Below are positions 37,898 to 46,363 of a DNA stretch of 64,000 nt, in pieces. This DNA is from Limnovirga soli (lineage in GTDB: Bacteria; Bacteroidota; Bacteroidia; Chitinophagales; Chitinophagaceae): the NCBI RefSeq assembly GCF_013106755.1, contig NZ_WHPF01000002.1, positions 310,001 through 374,000 on the forward strand, in the 5' to 3' direction. The translations under genes and the position numbers were made by a program. Position 1 is the first letter of the stretch. The number at the start of each line of letters is the position of its first letter. The notes beneath the pieces are model-generated. The model saw only the letters and a list, made by a program, of their open reading frames with translations. It had not been told where the DNA came from and ran no database searches.

Positions 37898-38797
37898 ATG
37901 CAACAACCATACAATCCAAAAAATGAAAATATCCAGGTATTTGTTGGCGGAAAACTTTACCACCGCAACGAAGCCAAAGTATCGGTATTCGATAGTTCAG
38001 TACAAGGTGGCGATGCCGTTTGGGAAGGCCTGAGGGTATACGATGGCAAAATATTTAAACTGGATAATCATATTGACCGTTTACATGCATCGGCTAAAAC
38101 GCTTGCGTTTACTGATATTCCGGATAAAACCTATATAAAAGATGCCATCAAGCAAACACTGGCTGCCAATAGCATGTTTACTGATACACATATACGTTTA
38201 ACCCTTACCCGCGGTGAAAAAGTTACCTCGGGAATGGATCCGCGTTTAAATCAAAAAGGATCTTGCCTGATTGTGCTGGCAGAATTTAAACCACCGGTAT
38301 TTGATAATGCAAAAGGCATTAAACTGATTACCTCGCATATGCGCCGTAACTCTCCTATGCACCTTGATTCTAAAATTCACCACAATAATTTATTAAATAA
38401 TATTCTGGCAAAAATAGAAGCCAATTATTGTGGGGCCGATGCAGCTATTATGTTGGATAATCTTGGCTTTGTTTCTGAAACCAACGACTGCAATATTTTT
38501 ATGGTTAAAAAAGGCACCTTGCTTACACCCCATGCAGATGCCTGTTTAACAGGTATTACCCGCGAAACAGTGCTGGTATTGGCAGAAACACTGGGTATAA
38601 AGGCAATTGAAAGAAATATATCTATCAGCGAGTTTTACAATGCAGATGAAGTATTTATTACCGGCACCATGGGCGAGTTAACTCCTGTTTACGAAATTGA
38701 TGGCCGCATCATTGAAAATAAAAATAATAGCGATTTAAGAGGTATTTTGTATAAAGCATTTAAAGCACTCACAGCAACTGATGGTGAACCTATTTAG
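37898..38797 (+). CDS. Class IV PLP aminotransferase (branched-chain aminotransferase-like)
   Basis: 299 residues of fold-type IV PLP enzyme. GDAVWEGLRVYDGKIFKLDNH is the N-domain signature; the PLP lysine should be K159 in DSKIHHNNLLNNILAK; LGFVSETNDCNIFMV and LTGITRETVL supply cofactor-phosphate contacts. Family members transaminate branched-chain or D-amino acids, or act as 4-amino-4-deoxychorismate lyases. The sequence is not a close match to canonical IlvE, and the link to a sulfotransferase-like gene 12 bp upstream suggests a specialised role. Cytoplasmic. A type A repeat follows. Confidence 0.85.
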   Translation: MQQPYNPKNENIQVFVGGKLYHRNEAKVSVFDSSVQGGDAVWEGLRVYDGKIFKLDNHIDRLHASAKTLAFTDIPDKTYIKDAIKQTLAANSMFTDTHIRLTLTRGEKVTSGMDPRLNQKGSCLIVLAEFKPPVFDNAKGIKLITSHMRRNSPMHLDSKIHHNNLLNNILAKIEANYCGADAAIMLDNLGFVSETNDCNIFMVKKGTLLTPHADACLTGITRETVLVLAETLGIKAIERNISISEFYNADEVFITGTMGELTPVYEIDGRIIENKNNSDLRGILYKAFKALTATDGEPI

Positions 38798-38847
38798 GTA
38801 GCATTTTAAGGATTAAACCTTGTTATAAGCTGCTTAAAGTACCGGAA

Positions 38848-38868
38848 GTACAAGAGTGCGACGCAAGT
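38848..38868 (-). repeat. dispersed intergenic element, core type A (copy 13)
   Basis: GTACAAGAGTGCGACGCAAG plus TAAAGC, with AAGCTGCTTAAAGTACC upstream. Confidence 0.9.
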
Positions 38869-39038
38869 AAAGCCGCGATAAGAGCCAATGCCCGGCCCAA
38901 TATTGGCTTTAAGCTTTTATACCAAGTAAAGAACCGAATTGCTGTATAATGGCTTTAATACAAGGCTCATTAAAAAATAACTGTATTTTTAAAAATATTT
39001 TTTCCTTTTTCGAGTTAGTATAACAGAATTTTTACTGA

Positions 39039-42002
39039 ATGAAATATGTTGCGTTATATACGGTGTTTTTACTGCTTTTTTTTATAGTTTCAACAGAGGC
39101 ACTGGGGCAACCCGGCACTACCATTGATATAAAAAAGCCGGAAAAATATGAAAACAGAACATTGACTTCGGAAAAATCGGGCGATAAAAAATTCAGTTTC
39201 CCTAAAAAGCTTACCCAAAATGCCTTTACGCATTACAACTATTATTTTAACGCCAATAACATACTCAACAATATTGTAGCCGAAGCCAAGAAGAATTTTA
39301 TAGATGATTATACCCGTCTACTACCCTTTTACAATTATACGCTGGAAGAAACATCTACCAACAGCGAAATAGATTCGGTTATTTATAAAACCAATGCCGG
39401 CATTTTATTACACGATTTGCGCAGCGATTGGGTTGATAATATGTATCTGCTAATGGGCAAAGCCTATTTTTATCGTAAAGATTTTGATTCTGCCAGCCAG
39501 GTATTTCGCTACATCAATTATGCATTTGCCCCTAAGGAAGAAGGTGGCTATGATATTCCAATTGGCAGCAGTGCCGCCAATACCAATGGCTCTTTTTCTA
39601 TTGCCACCAAAGAAAAGAACAGTTTACCCCAAAAAATATTTGCTACCCCACCCAGCCGTAATGATGCGCTTTTATGGCAGGCCAAAAATTATATAGCCAC
39701 CGATCATATGGGCGAAGCGGCAGGCATTATTGAAATACTTAAAAACGATCCCATTTTTCCTGCCCGCCTAAAAGCCGAATTAAACGAAACGCAGGCTTAC
39801 TGGTTTTATAAAACCAATTTGTATGATAGTGCTGCTAATCACATTATTTCCTCTTTAGATAATGCCACCAGCAAACAGGAAAGGGCCCGTATGGAATTTT
39901 TGGCTGCCCAATTATTTCAGCTAACGGGGAATAATGATCAGGCGGTTTTTTGGTATAACAAAAGTGCTTCACATACTACCGATCCCATTTTGGAAGTGAA
40001 TGCCAATCTAAATAGCATTAAGGCTTTTAAAGATAGCAGTAGCAACCTGCTTAAAGAAAAACTGGATAACCTGTATAAAATGGCCCACCGCGATAAATAT
40101 CTGTCTAACAGGGATATTATTTATTATGCCATTGCACAGGTTGAGCTGGAAGCCAAAAACAATACAGGTGCGGTTGCTGCACTTAAAAAAAGCATCCTGA
40201 ATTTTAATGAGGATAATCCGGAACAAAGAAGCCTTTCTTTTATGTTGCTGGCCGATATTAATTACGATAGTCAGGATTATGCCAATGCCAAAAACAATTA
40301 CGACAGTGTTAGCCTGGCCGATTTGAAAGATGAAAAAGATAAAGCCCGTTTCAGCCAGCGGCAGGAGGCCCTCACCATTATTGCAGCTAACCTGCAAACC
40401 TTACACGAACAAGATAGTCTGCAACATACTGCCCTTTTACCCAAAGACCAGCGGGATGCATTAATAAAGAAAACCGTGCGTTTTCTGCGTAAACAACAGG
40501 GGTTGAAAGAAGAACCTGATGTTCCTTTTGTAAACCCAGCCATTCAACAGCAAACACAAGTAAACATTTTTAATACAGCTACAGGTGCCGATTGGTATTT
40601 TAATAACCAGTCGCTAAAAGGTACCGGCTATTCGGAGTTTAAGCAAAAATGGGGCAACCGGCCCAATACCGATAATTGGCGCCGCCAGGCAGCTGTAGAT
40701 GCACAAAATACCGCCACTGATAGTCAGGATGCTAATGACAATGGTGATGACCAAACTGTGGCAGCAGGTGGCAAACCAGCGCCAAATACGGATGAGAACG
40801 GTGAAATTACCTTTGAGTCATTATTGGCAAATTTACCCATAACTGAGGAGCAATTAAATGCCTCGAACGATAAAATAATTGAGGCCCTGTTTACAAATGG
40901 TCAGGCTTTTCAAAATAAGCTGGAAGATTATCCATCGGCCATTACTGCTTACGAAACGCTGATGCAAACTTTTCCGGCCAATGGCAATGCAGAGCAGGCC
41001 TTATTTAGCCTGTATTACTGTTATAATAAAATGGGGCGCACCAAATCTGCCGACTCGGTGTTGGCGCTCTTAAACGGCAAATATGCCAAAGGCCAGTACA
41101 CTGCAAAAATCAATAATCCCAAAGCGGTGGTAACGGTAAAAGAGAATGTAAACGATCCGGCTACCAAGGCATACAACCAAATTTATAACCTTTTCCTGGA
41201 GGGTAATTTTGAAGCAGCCGTACAAGCCAAAGCCAATGCAGACAGTACTTATGGCAAATCTTATAGGTCGCCGCAGTTATTGTATATAGAGGCCATTTAT
41301 TATGTTTCCAAAAAAGAAGACAGCACCGCCATTGAAGTATTAAACAATTTATCTGAGCTATATGGCGATTCTCCCCTTGCCGAAAAAGCAAGTACCATGA
41401 TTGATGTACTAAACCGACGGCAGGAAATTGAAGATTACCTAACCAATCTGCAAATTACGCGAAACGATAAGGAAACCTCCTTGCCCGTGGTAGACCTTAC
41501 CGCCGTAAATACCACTATAGAAAAAACTGAGATAAAAAGAGAAACCACCGTTTCAAAACCTATTACCCAACTGGCCAATACCAAGGTAGACACTACTTCA
41601 AAAGTGAACAACGTATCCCGTTATTTATTCAATGCCAACGACCCGCAATATGTGGTAATACTTTTAAACAAAGTAGCTCCAGTTTATATTAACGAGGCCA
41701 AAAATGCATTTACCCGGTATAACCAAACCACTGCAGCCGGGCAAAAACTGGAAATAAGCCCGCTTAAATTAGATGATAATTATAATCTGGTACTCATCGG
41801 TCCGTTTAATGATGCGGAGGCGGCTATAGATTATGTTGACAAAACAAAGCCGATTACCAGCAGTCGTATTTTGCCATGGTTAACGGCAGATAAATACACT
41901 TATACCATCCTTAGCAATAGCAATCTGGCCATATTAAAAGATTCCAAAGATGTAGAGGGTTATAAAGCCATGCTTAACCAGGTATTACCCGGCAAATTTT
42001 AA
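39039..42002 (+). CDS. porW: PorW/SprE-like TPR protein of the type IX secretion system
   Basis: 987 residues with an N-terminal signal peptide (MKYVALYTVFLLLFFIVSTEALG). Residues ~30-110 (RTLTSEKSGDKKFSFPKKLT, HYNYYFNANNILNNIV, YTRLLPFYNYTLEE) match my recollection of the conserved start of PorW/SprE, followed by many TPR units (LLMGKAYFYRKDFDSASQVFRYI, YPSAITAYETLMQTFPANG, ALFSLYYCYNKMGRTKSAD) and a C-terminal domain with LVLIGPFNDAEAA. PorW/SprE is an outer-membrane-associated accessory of T9SS. Most homologues are lipoproteins, but no lipobox Cys is visible here. It fits the two T9SS cargo proteins in the window. Single gene. Confidence 0.72.
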   Translation: MKYVALYTVFLLLFFIVSTEALGQPGTTIDIKKPEKYENRTLTSEKSGDKKFSFPKKLTQNAFTHYNYYFNANNILNNIVAEAKKNFIDDYTRLLPFYNYTLEETSTNSEIDSVIYKTNAGILLHDLRSDWVDNMYLLMGKAYFYRKDFDSASQVFRYINYAFAPKEEGGYDIPIGSSAANTNGSFSIATKEKNSLPQKIFATPPSRNDALLWQAKNYIATDHMGEAAGIIEILKNDPIFPARLKAELNETQAYWFYKTNLYDSAANHIISSLDNATSKQERARMEFLAAQLFQLTGNNDQAVFWYNKSASHTTDPILEVNANLNSIKAFKDSSSNLLKEKLDNLYKMAHRDKYLSNRDIIYYAIAQVELEAKNNTGAVAALKKSILNFNEDNPEQRSLSFMLLADINYDSQDYANAKNNYDSVSLADLKDEKDKARFSQRQEALTIIAANLQTLHEQDSLQHTALLPKDQRDALIKKTVRFLRKQQGLKEEPDVPFVNPAIQQQTQVNIFNTATGADWYFNNQSLKGTGYSEFKQKWGNRPNTDNWRRQAAVDAQNTATDSQDANDNGDDQTVAAGGKPAPNTDENGEITFESLLANLPITEEQLNASNDKIIEALFTNGQAFQNKLEDYPSAITAYETLMQTFPANGNAEQALFSLYYCYNKMGRTKSADSVLALLNGKYAKGQYTAKINNPKAVVTVKENVNDPATKAYNQIYNLFLEGNFEAAVQAKANADSTYGKSYRSPQLLYIEAIYYVSKKEDSTAIEVLNNLSELYGDSPLAEKASTMIDVLNRRQEIEDYLTNLQITRNDKETSLPVVDLTAVNTTIEKTEIKRETTVSKPITQLANTKVDTTSKVNNVSRYLFNANDPQYVVILLNKVAPVYINEAKNAFTRYNQTTAAGQKLEISPLKLDDNYNLVLIGPFNDAEAAIDYVDKTKPITSSRILPWLTADKYTYTILSNSNLAILKDSKDVEGYKAMLNQVLPGKF

Positions 42003-42108
42003 AACCAATCTCAGGTAACCGGCAATAGTAATGCATGGAAGTGCCGCTTGCTACGTATTTGCTGCTTTGTCATACAAATACCTCAATTATGCGTTCAGTA
42101 CATTTTTG

Positions 42109-42230
42109 GACTTTAATCTAAGCAACAATTAATGCGGCAGCTGCTTGTCAGGAAACCAACAGCGGCAAGGGAAGCAGTTATTTTTGGAAACGCCATTTAG
42201 TTCCGTTATTTTCGAATTAGCACATACTTT
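42109..42230 (+). repeat. diverged ~120-nt upstream region, copy 1
   Basis: Shares TCTAAGCAACAA-TTAAT-CG, GGGAA-GCAG, TTTGGAAA-GC and TATTTT-GA-TTA words, in the same order, with 42747-42870. It lies directly upstream of the 118-residue membrane protein gene. Confidence 0.6.
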
Positions 42231-42263
42231 TCTGCACCCACTTAATCACTTAACAATCATATC

Positions 42264-42620
42264 ATGACAAAATCTGCTAAGTCTCTCTACTATTTTGGGT
42301 TTTATGTTTTGTTGACAGGTATCACCATTTGCGTTATCCCCGACAATTTTATGGCGCTTCTTAAATTACCAGAAATTTCAACCGGTTGGGCAAGAGCCAT
42401 TGGACTTTTGGTAATTATTATTGGAAGTTATGATATCCTCAGTGGCCGAAACAATGTAAAGCCCCTCATCAAAGCTTCTATTTATTTACGCATTCTCTTT
42501 TTTATTGGCATATTGGTTTTATTTCTTTCTGGGCAAATGCCTAAAGAAATTCTTCCGCTGGGTATTATAGATTTATTGGGTGCCATATGGACAGCCTTTT
42601 CGCTCAAAGCAGAATCATAA
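42264..42620 (+). CDS. Small four-helix membrane protein, unknown function
   Basis: 118 residues (MTKSAKSLYYFGFYVLLTGI). Four hydrophobic segments are visible: ~10-27, ~43-58 (AIGLLVIIIGSYDIL), ~73-90 (LRILFFIGILVLFLSG) and ~96-113 (ILPLGIIDLLGAIWTAF). No catalytic motif. The family is not recognised; the layout resembles small DoxX-like or DUF-type inner-membrane proteins. Its upstream region is a diverged duplicate of the one before the next small membrane protein gene, suggesting a duplicated regulatory segment. Confidence 0.7.
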   Translation: MTKSAKSLYYFGFYVLLTGITICVIPDNFMALLKLPEISTGWARAIGLLVIIIGSYDILSGRNNVKPLIKASIYLRILFFIGILVLFLSGQMPKEILPLGIIDLLGAIWTAFSLKAES

Positions 42621-42709
42621 ATATGCATTTTGTTTCCTGTTGTTTGCACCAAGCCATAATACCCATGTGGCTTTTTGTTAACAGGGCTTTTGTAATTCTA
42701 TGCAACATC

Positions 42710-42729
42710 GTTGTGTCACTCACTTGTAC
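42710..42729 (+). repeat. dispersed intergenic element, core type B (copy 2)
   Basis: GTTGTGTCACTCACTTGTAC, the same core as the minus-strand copy at 2846. Confidence 0.7.
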
Positions 42730-42746
42730 GTTTAGATTATTAATTG

Positions 42747-42870
42747 GGCTTTTATCTAAGCAACAAATAATACGCTGTGAGAATGTATGTAAACCTGCAG
42801 CTGTGGGAAAAGCTGCAATTCTTTGGAAAAGCTATTGAGTTCGTCTATTTTGAGTTATAGTACATTTGAG
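42747..42870 (+). repeat. diverged ~120-nt upstream region, copy 2
   Basis: Counterpart of 42109-42230, here upstream of the 139-residue membrane protein gene. Both copies end in a TATTTT-GA word resembling a -7 box. Confidence 0.6.
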
Positions 42871-42890
42871 TACTAATTGAAAGTTTATTA

Positions 42891-43310
42891 ATGAAAAGAT
42901 TTCTTCTAGCCGCTTATAAAATAACCTTGTTTCAAGTACTATTTATTTCAGTAATGACTGGACTGAAATTTATACTAACTGTTTATAAAATTGAAATTCC
43001 TTTTTTTTGGATTTGTCTTGGAACAGGTGTAATATTTTTCTTTTCTTTAATCATTATGGGCATTATTGAAAATCGTGGAAAGTCATTTAAGGAATGGAGT
43101 TCAGAGCCTAATAAGTCAACCATAGAGAAATTTATAGCAAGCTTTATTTCTTGGGGAATTGCAATCCCTTTGGCCTTAACTTATGTTTTATTTTTTTACA
43201 TAATCACCCCAACATCTTTTCTTATGTTTATTAGTCTTTATGCTGGAATTGTTATAGGTAACTGTATTTCCTTCTTTTCTGGGAATCAGACGCACAAGAC
43301 TATTGATTAG
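42891..43310 (+). CDS. Small AT-rich membrane protein, possible cassette-borne gene
   Basis: 139 residues (MKRFLLAAYKITLFQVLFIS). Four hydrophobic segments: ~8-27, ~38-57 (FFWICLGTGVIFFFSLIIMG), ~85-105 (WGIAIPLALTYVLFFYII) and ~108-128 (TSFLMFISLYAGIVIGNCIS). No known motif. Codons are visibly more A/T-rich (TTT, TTA, ATA, AAA) than in neighbouring housekeeping genes, pointing to a different origin. The 300 nt that follow look like a gene-cassette end. Function unknown. Confidence 0.65.
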   Translation: MKRFLLAAYKITLFQVLFISVMTGLKFILTVYKIEIPFFWICLGTGVIFFFSLIIMGIIENRGKSFKEWSSEPNKSTIEKFIASFISWGIAIPLALTYVLFFYIITPTSFLMFISLYAGIVIGNCISFFSGNQTHKTID

Positions 43311-43560
43311 CAAAGGGCTCACAACAAAAAGTTTTTCGCAAACATGGCAGGACAAACAAACTTAAGCTAATTACAAATCCAGGCTTTGCTTTTGGGCCGA
43401 CGCTTCAACTATGTGCATTAATTCTGTGCCTCTGTTGGTCGCCTAACCAACAGCACTCATTCTGGTAGAAGTGTGCAGCCAAGCCATTGCAATCTTGCGT
43501 ACTTTAGCCTTTGCAAACCTAATCATTCCTACCTTTATTGGTATGCTAACCGTGCTTCCA
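43311..43560 (+). other. hairpin-rich noncoding tract resembling a Bacteroidota gene-cassette end
   Basis: No plausible gene in the 305-bp gap 43311-43615. The tract begins GGGCTCACAACAAAAAG and CGCAAACATGGCAGG just after the stop codon, then holds a perfect 8-bp hairpin at 43432-43453 and a looser one around GCACTCATTCTGG and AAGTGTGC. It carries none of the A-D elements that fill most other gaps. The resemblance to cassette-associated sequences is from memory and needs a search. Confidence 0.45.
43432..43453. other. perfect 8-bp hairpin
   Basis: CTGTTGGT (43432-43439) and ACCAACAG (43446-43453) with loop CGCCTA. There is no T tract after it, so it is not a standard terminator. Confidence 0.8.
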
Positions 43561-43615
43561 ATGGCAGTGCGGTAACAGTAGCTTTTAAATTGAACACTTT
43601 CTAACATATAAAGCA

Positions 43616-44230
43616 ATGAAAAAGAAAATAACTACATTTTTTGCAGCAGTAATGATAGCGAATTTAATGGGTTGTGATAATGCTGAACAGCATGATACCA
43701 ATAACAGTAATACAGATACGATTAGCACCGCAACTGTACCAAAAAAACTTGATTCGATTAAGCATAAAATAACACCTTCTCTTTGGGTGGACAAAGATGC
43801 AAAGGCAGTTGCTGATTATTATCTTTCAATCTTTAAAGATGGCCAACTAAAGGAATTTCACCAATATAAAAATCCACCTCAGGAAAAAGGACAGGCCGGT
43901 CAAGACAGTTTTGAAACTGCGATTATAGATATCGGTGATATAGAATTGAGTATTTTGGCTGCTGGCCCATACTTCAAGTTTAATGAATCGGTTTCGTTTG
44001 TGATTAATTGCAAAGACCAGGCGGAAGTAGATTATTATTGGAATGCATTGACTGCCAACGGAGGAGAAGAAGGATCTTGTGGGTGGTGTAAAGACAAATA
44101 TGGTTTATCGTGGCAGGTTGTACCCGTTGAATATTTTGACCTGATTAACAGCGATGATGCTGCAGTTAGAGAAAAAGCAATGAAGAATACCTTTAAGCAG
44201 AAAAAGCTAATCCTTGCAGAGCTTAAATAA
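43616..44230 (+). CDS. PhnB/YjdN-type VOC-fold lipoprotein
   Basis: 204 residues. MKKKITTFFAAVMIANLMGC is a lipoprotein signal with Cys at position 20, followed by an Asn/Thr-rich linker. From ~50 onward it matches the 3-demethylubiquinone-9 3-methyltransferase-like (PhnB) branch of the VOC superfamily: ITPSLWVDKDAKAVADYYLSIFKD, LSILAAGPYFKFNESVSFVI, and EEGSCGWCKDKYGLSWQVVP. These proteins are usually cytoplasmic; a lipid-anchored version is unusual. The enzymatic role is unknown. It ends the accessory stretch that starts after porW. Confidence 0.82.
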   Translation: MKKKITTFFAAVMIANLMGCDNAEQHDTNNSNTDTISTATVPKKLDSIKHKITPSLWVDKDAKAVADYYLSIFKDGQLKEFHQYKNPPQEKGQAGQDSFETAIIDIGDIELSILAAGPYFKFNESVSFVINCKDQAEVDYYWNALTANGGEEGSCGWCKDKYGLSWQVVPVEYFDLINSDDAAVREKAMKNTFKQKKLILAELK

Positions 44231-44351
44231 TAATAGAAAAAGGCAAAGCAGCATTTGATTTGAATAAACTGTTGCGCCACTGTGGGTTAGTTTACCTAAA
44301 TTTCCCCTTACCTACTCCATTGGCCAGCTTATGCTGCCATATAACCGGAAC

Positions 44352-44371
44352 GTACAAGAGTGCGACGCAAG
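44352..44371 (-). repeat. dispersed intergenic element, core type A (copy 14)
   Basis: GTACAAGAGTGCGACGCAAG, with GCTGCCATATAACCGG upstream. Confidence 0.88.
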
Positions 44372-44475
44372 AGGCGATGCCATAAGATTATTTGACGGGC
44401 AACAAAACTCTTAATCATATTTTATTGGCTGTTTTTTTAAAGTGATTATATTGCAAGTGTTTGAAACTCTCAATT

Positions 44476-46353
44476 ATGAAGAAAGCATTTTCTGCCCTTT
44501 ACCCATGGATTCTTATGTGCGTTTTGGTACCCAATGTAAACTTTGCACAAACTGAAAGCAATAATATTTCCATCTCGGACAAATCTGCAACTTATGAGTT
44601 TGTAAAAGGTACGGTTAACTCACCGGTACTGGTGAAAGAAAAAATTACTACCACTTATAAATGCAATGGCTACAGAACCAATATTCCTTTTGTTGAGTTC
44701 TATGATGATAATACTAGCATAGAAAACGTAACTGTTTATGTTAACGGCGACAAATCAAAAGATATAAAACCTGCTTACAGCTATTACTCCGTAAACGATA
44801 TTTTTTACTCTGATGCACGTATCTGCTATCTGGAGCTGCCCCTTGAAAAGAAGAACAGTGAAAGCCAGGTAGCTGTTGAAAAAACACTAAATGACCCCCG
44901 ATATCTTACTTCTGTTTATTTCAGCGAGATGTATACTGTTGAAAATATGCAGTTGGTATTTAAGGTACCGAAGTGGGTGAATATTGAAATAAAGGAATTT
45001 AATTTTCCGGCAAAAGGTATTACAAAAAATATTGAGCAAAATGCTGATGCCACCATTTATAGTTATACCGCTAAAAATATCGGAGCCCGAAAAAATAATA
45101 ATTATGCCCCTGGTCCATCTTATATTTATCCGCACCTGCTGATTATGACAAAATCTGCACAGCCCGAAGGGCTGCCTGCAACTACTTATTTTAAAAACCT
45201 GCAGGAGCAATACAACTGGTATAAGTCATTGGTTAAGCAAATTGGTAATGACCCGGCCACTTTTAAGGATAAAGTAAATGAAATAGTAAAGGACAAAAAG
45301 ACCGACGCAGAAAAAATTCAGGCGGTGTATAGCTGGATGCAGGCAAATATCCGCTATATAGCATTTGAAGATGGCATTGCAGGTTTTAAACCGGAAAAAG
45401 CACAGGAAGTATACAGGCGTAAATATGGTGATTGTAAAGGCATGGCAAACCTTACTACAGAAATGCTGAAGGTGCTGGGATATGATGCAAGGCTTTGCTG
45501 GATTGGCACCAATCATATTGCTTACGATTATTCAACACCATCACTGGCTGTAGATAACCATATGATCTGCGCATTGAAATTGAATGGGAAATTCTCATTT
45601 CTTGACGCTACAGAAAAGTATATTGGCTATGGTGAATATGCAGAACGCATTCAAGGCAGGCAGGTGCTTATTGAAGATGGCGCTAAATATATTCTTGAGA
45701 AAATTCCCGTACCTGCGGGCACTCAAAACACACAAACCGTTAAACAGGTTTTGAAAATTGAGGCAGCAGCTATTACCGGTAATGTTGAACTAAATTACAA
45801 AGGAGAAAGTAAAGAATACATGCTATTTCAGTTAAACAGTATCACACAACAGAATAGGGATGCGGCATTGGTTCAATACCTGGGTGACAATAACAATAAT
45901 TATAAGATTGACAATATAAAAACAGATGGGCTGCAGGATTGGAATAAGGACCTTTCAATAAAATACGACCTGCAATATGCCAATGCCGTTACAGAATTTG
46001 GCGATGAAAAATATATTGATGTAGACATAAAAAAAGAGTTTGGTGGTTTGAATATAGATACAGCCCGTAAACAGGATTATTTGATGCCGTACAAATTTCA
46101 TATTAGCAATATTACTGAACTGCAATTACCGGATGGCTTTACAGTTGCAGAACTTCCCAAACCGCTGGAAATAAAAAACAGCACTTATAGTTTTGACCTT
46201 AGGTATGCGCTTAACGGGAATAAACTGGTGTATAAAAAGGAATTGATGATACTAAACCCACTTATTAAAGTAAACCAGTTCAACACCTGGAATGCAGACA
46301 ATGCAAAATTGAATAATTTTTACAACGAACAAATAACATTAAAAAAACGATAA
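44476..46353 (+). CDS. Exported DUF3857/transglutaminase-domain protein
   Basis: 625 residues from the ATG at 44476 (MKKAFSALYPWILMCVLVPN, signal peptide ending NFAQ); an upstream TTG is not needed. An N-terminal DUF3857-like beta domain is followed by a transglutaminase-like papain-fold domain with a complete triad: C320 (RRKYGDCKGMANL), H362 (VDNHMICAL) and D377 (FLDATEKY). A C-terminal beta domain follows. Such Bacteroidota proteins are periplasmic; whether they act as crosslinkers, proteases or binding proteins is not established. The next gene, 10 bp downstream, encodes a related protein without the catalytic Cys. Confidence 0.86.
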   Translation: MKKAFSALYPWILMCVLVPNVNFAQTESNNISISDKSATYEFVKGTVNSPVLVKEKITTTYKCNGYRTNIPFVEFYDDNTSIENVTVYVNGDKSKDIKPAYSYYSVNDIFYSDARICYLELPLEKKNSESQVAVEKTLNDPRYLTSVYFSEMYTVENMQLVFKVPKWVNIEIKEFNFPAKGITKNIEQNADATIYSYTAKNIGARKNNNYAPGPSYIYPHLLIMTKSAQPEGLPATTYFKNLQEQYNWYKSLVKQIGNDPATFKDKVNEIVKDKKTDAEKIQAVYSWMQANIRYIAFEDGIAGFKPEKAQEVYRRKYGDCKGMANLTTEMLKVLGYDARLCWIGTNHIAYDYSTPSLAVDNHMICALKLNGKFSFLDATEKYIGYGEYAERIQGRQVLIEDGAKYILEKIPVPAGTQNTQTVKQVLKIEAAAITGNVELNYKGESKEYMLFQLNSITQQNRDAALVQYLGDNNNNYKIDNIKTDGLQDWNKDLSIKYDLQYANAVTEFGDEKYIDVDIKKEFGGLNIDTARKQDYLMPYKFHISNITELQLPDGFTVAELPKPLEIKNSTYSFDLRYALNGNKLVYKKELMILNPLIKVNQFNTWNADNAKLNNFYNEQITLKKR

Positions 46354-46363
46354 CCCCACTATT

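Noticed and set aside
42040-42075. Further copy of the type C element (GCCGCTTGCTACG)
   Set aside because: Only the first ~13 bases resemble type C; the rest does not match, so it is not counted.
42587-42838. 83-residue + strand ORF
   Set aside because: It overlaps the end of the 118-residue gene, then reads through repeat B and the duplicated upstream region.
43311-43615. Integron with attC sites
   Set aside because: The hairpins do not show the paired core sites of a canonical attC that I could verify, and there is no integrase; kept only as a cassette-like finding.
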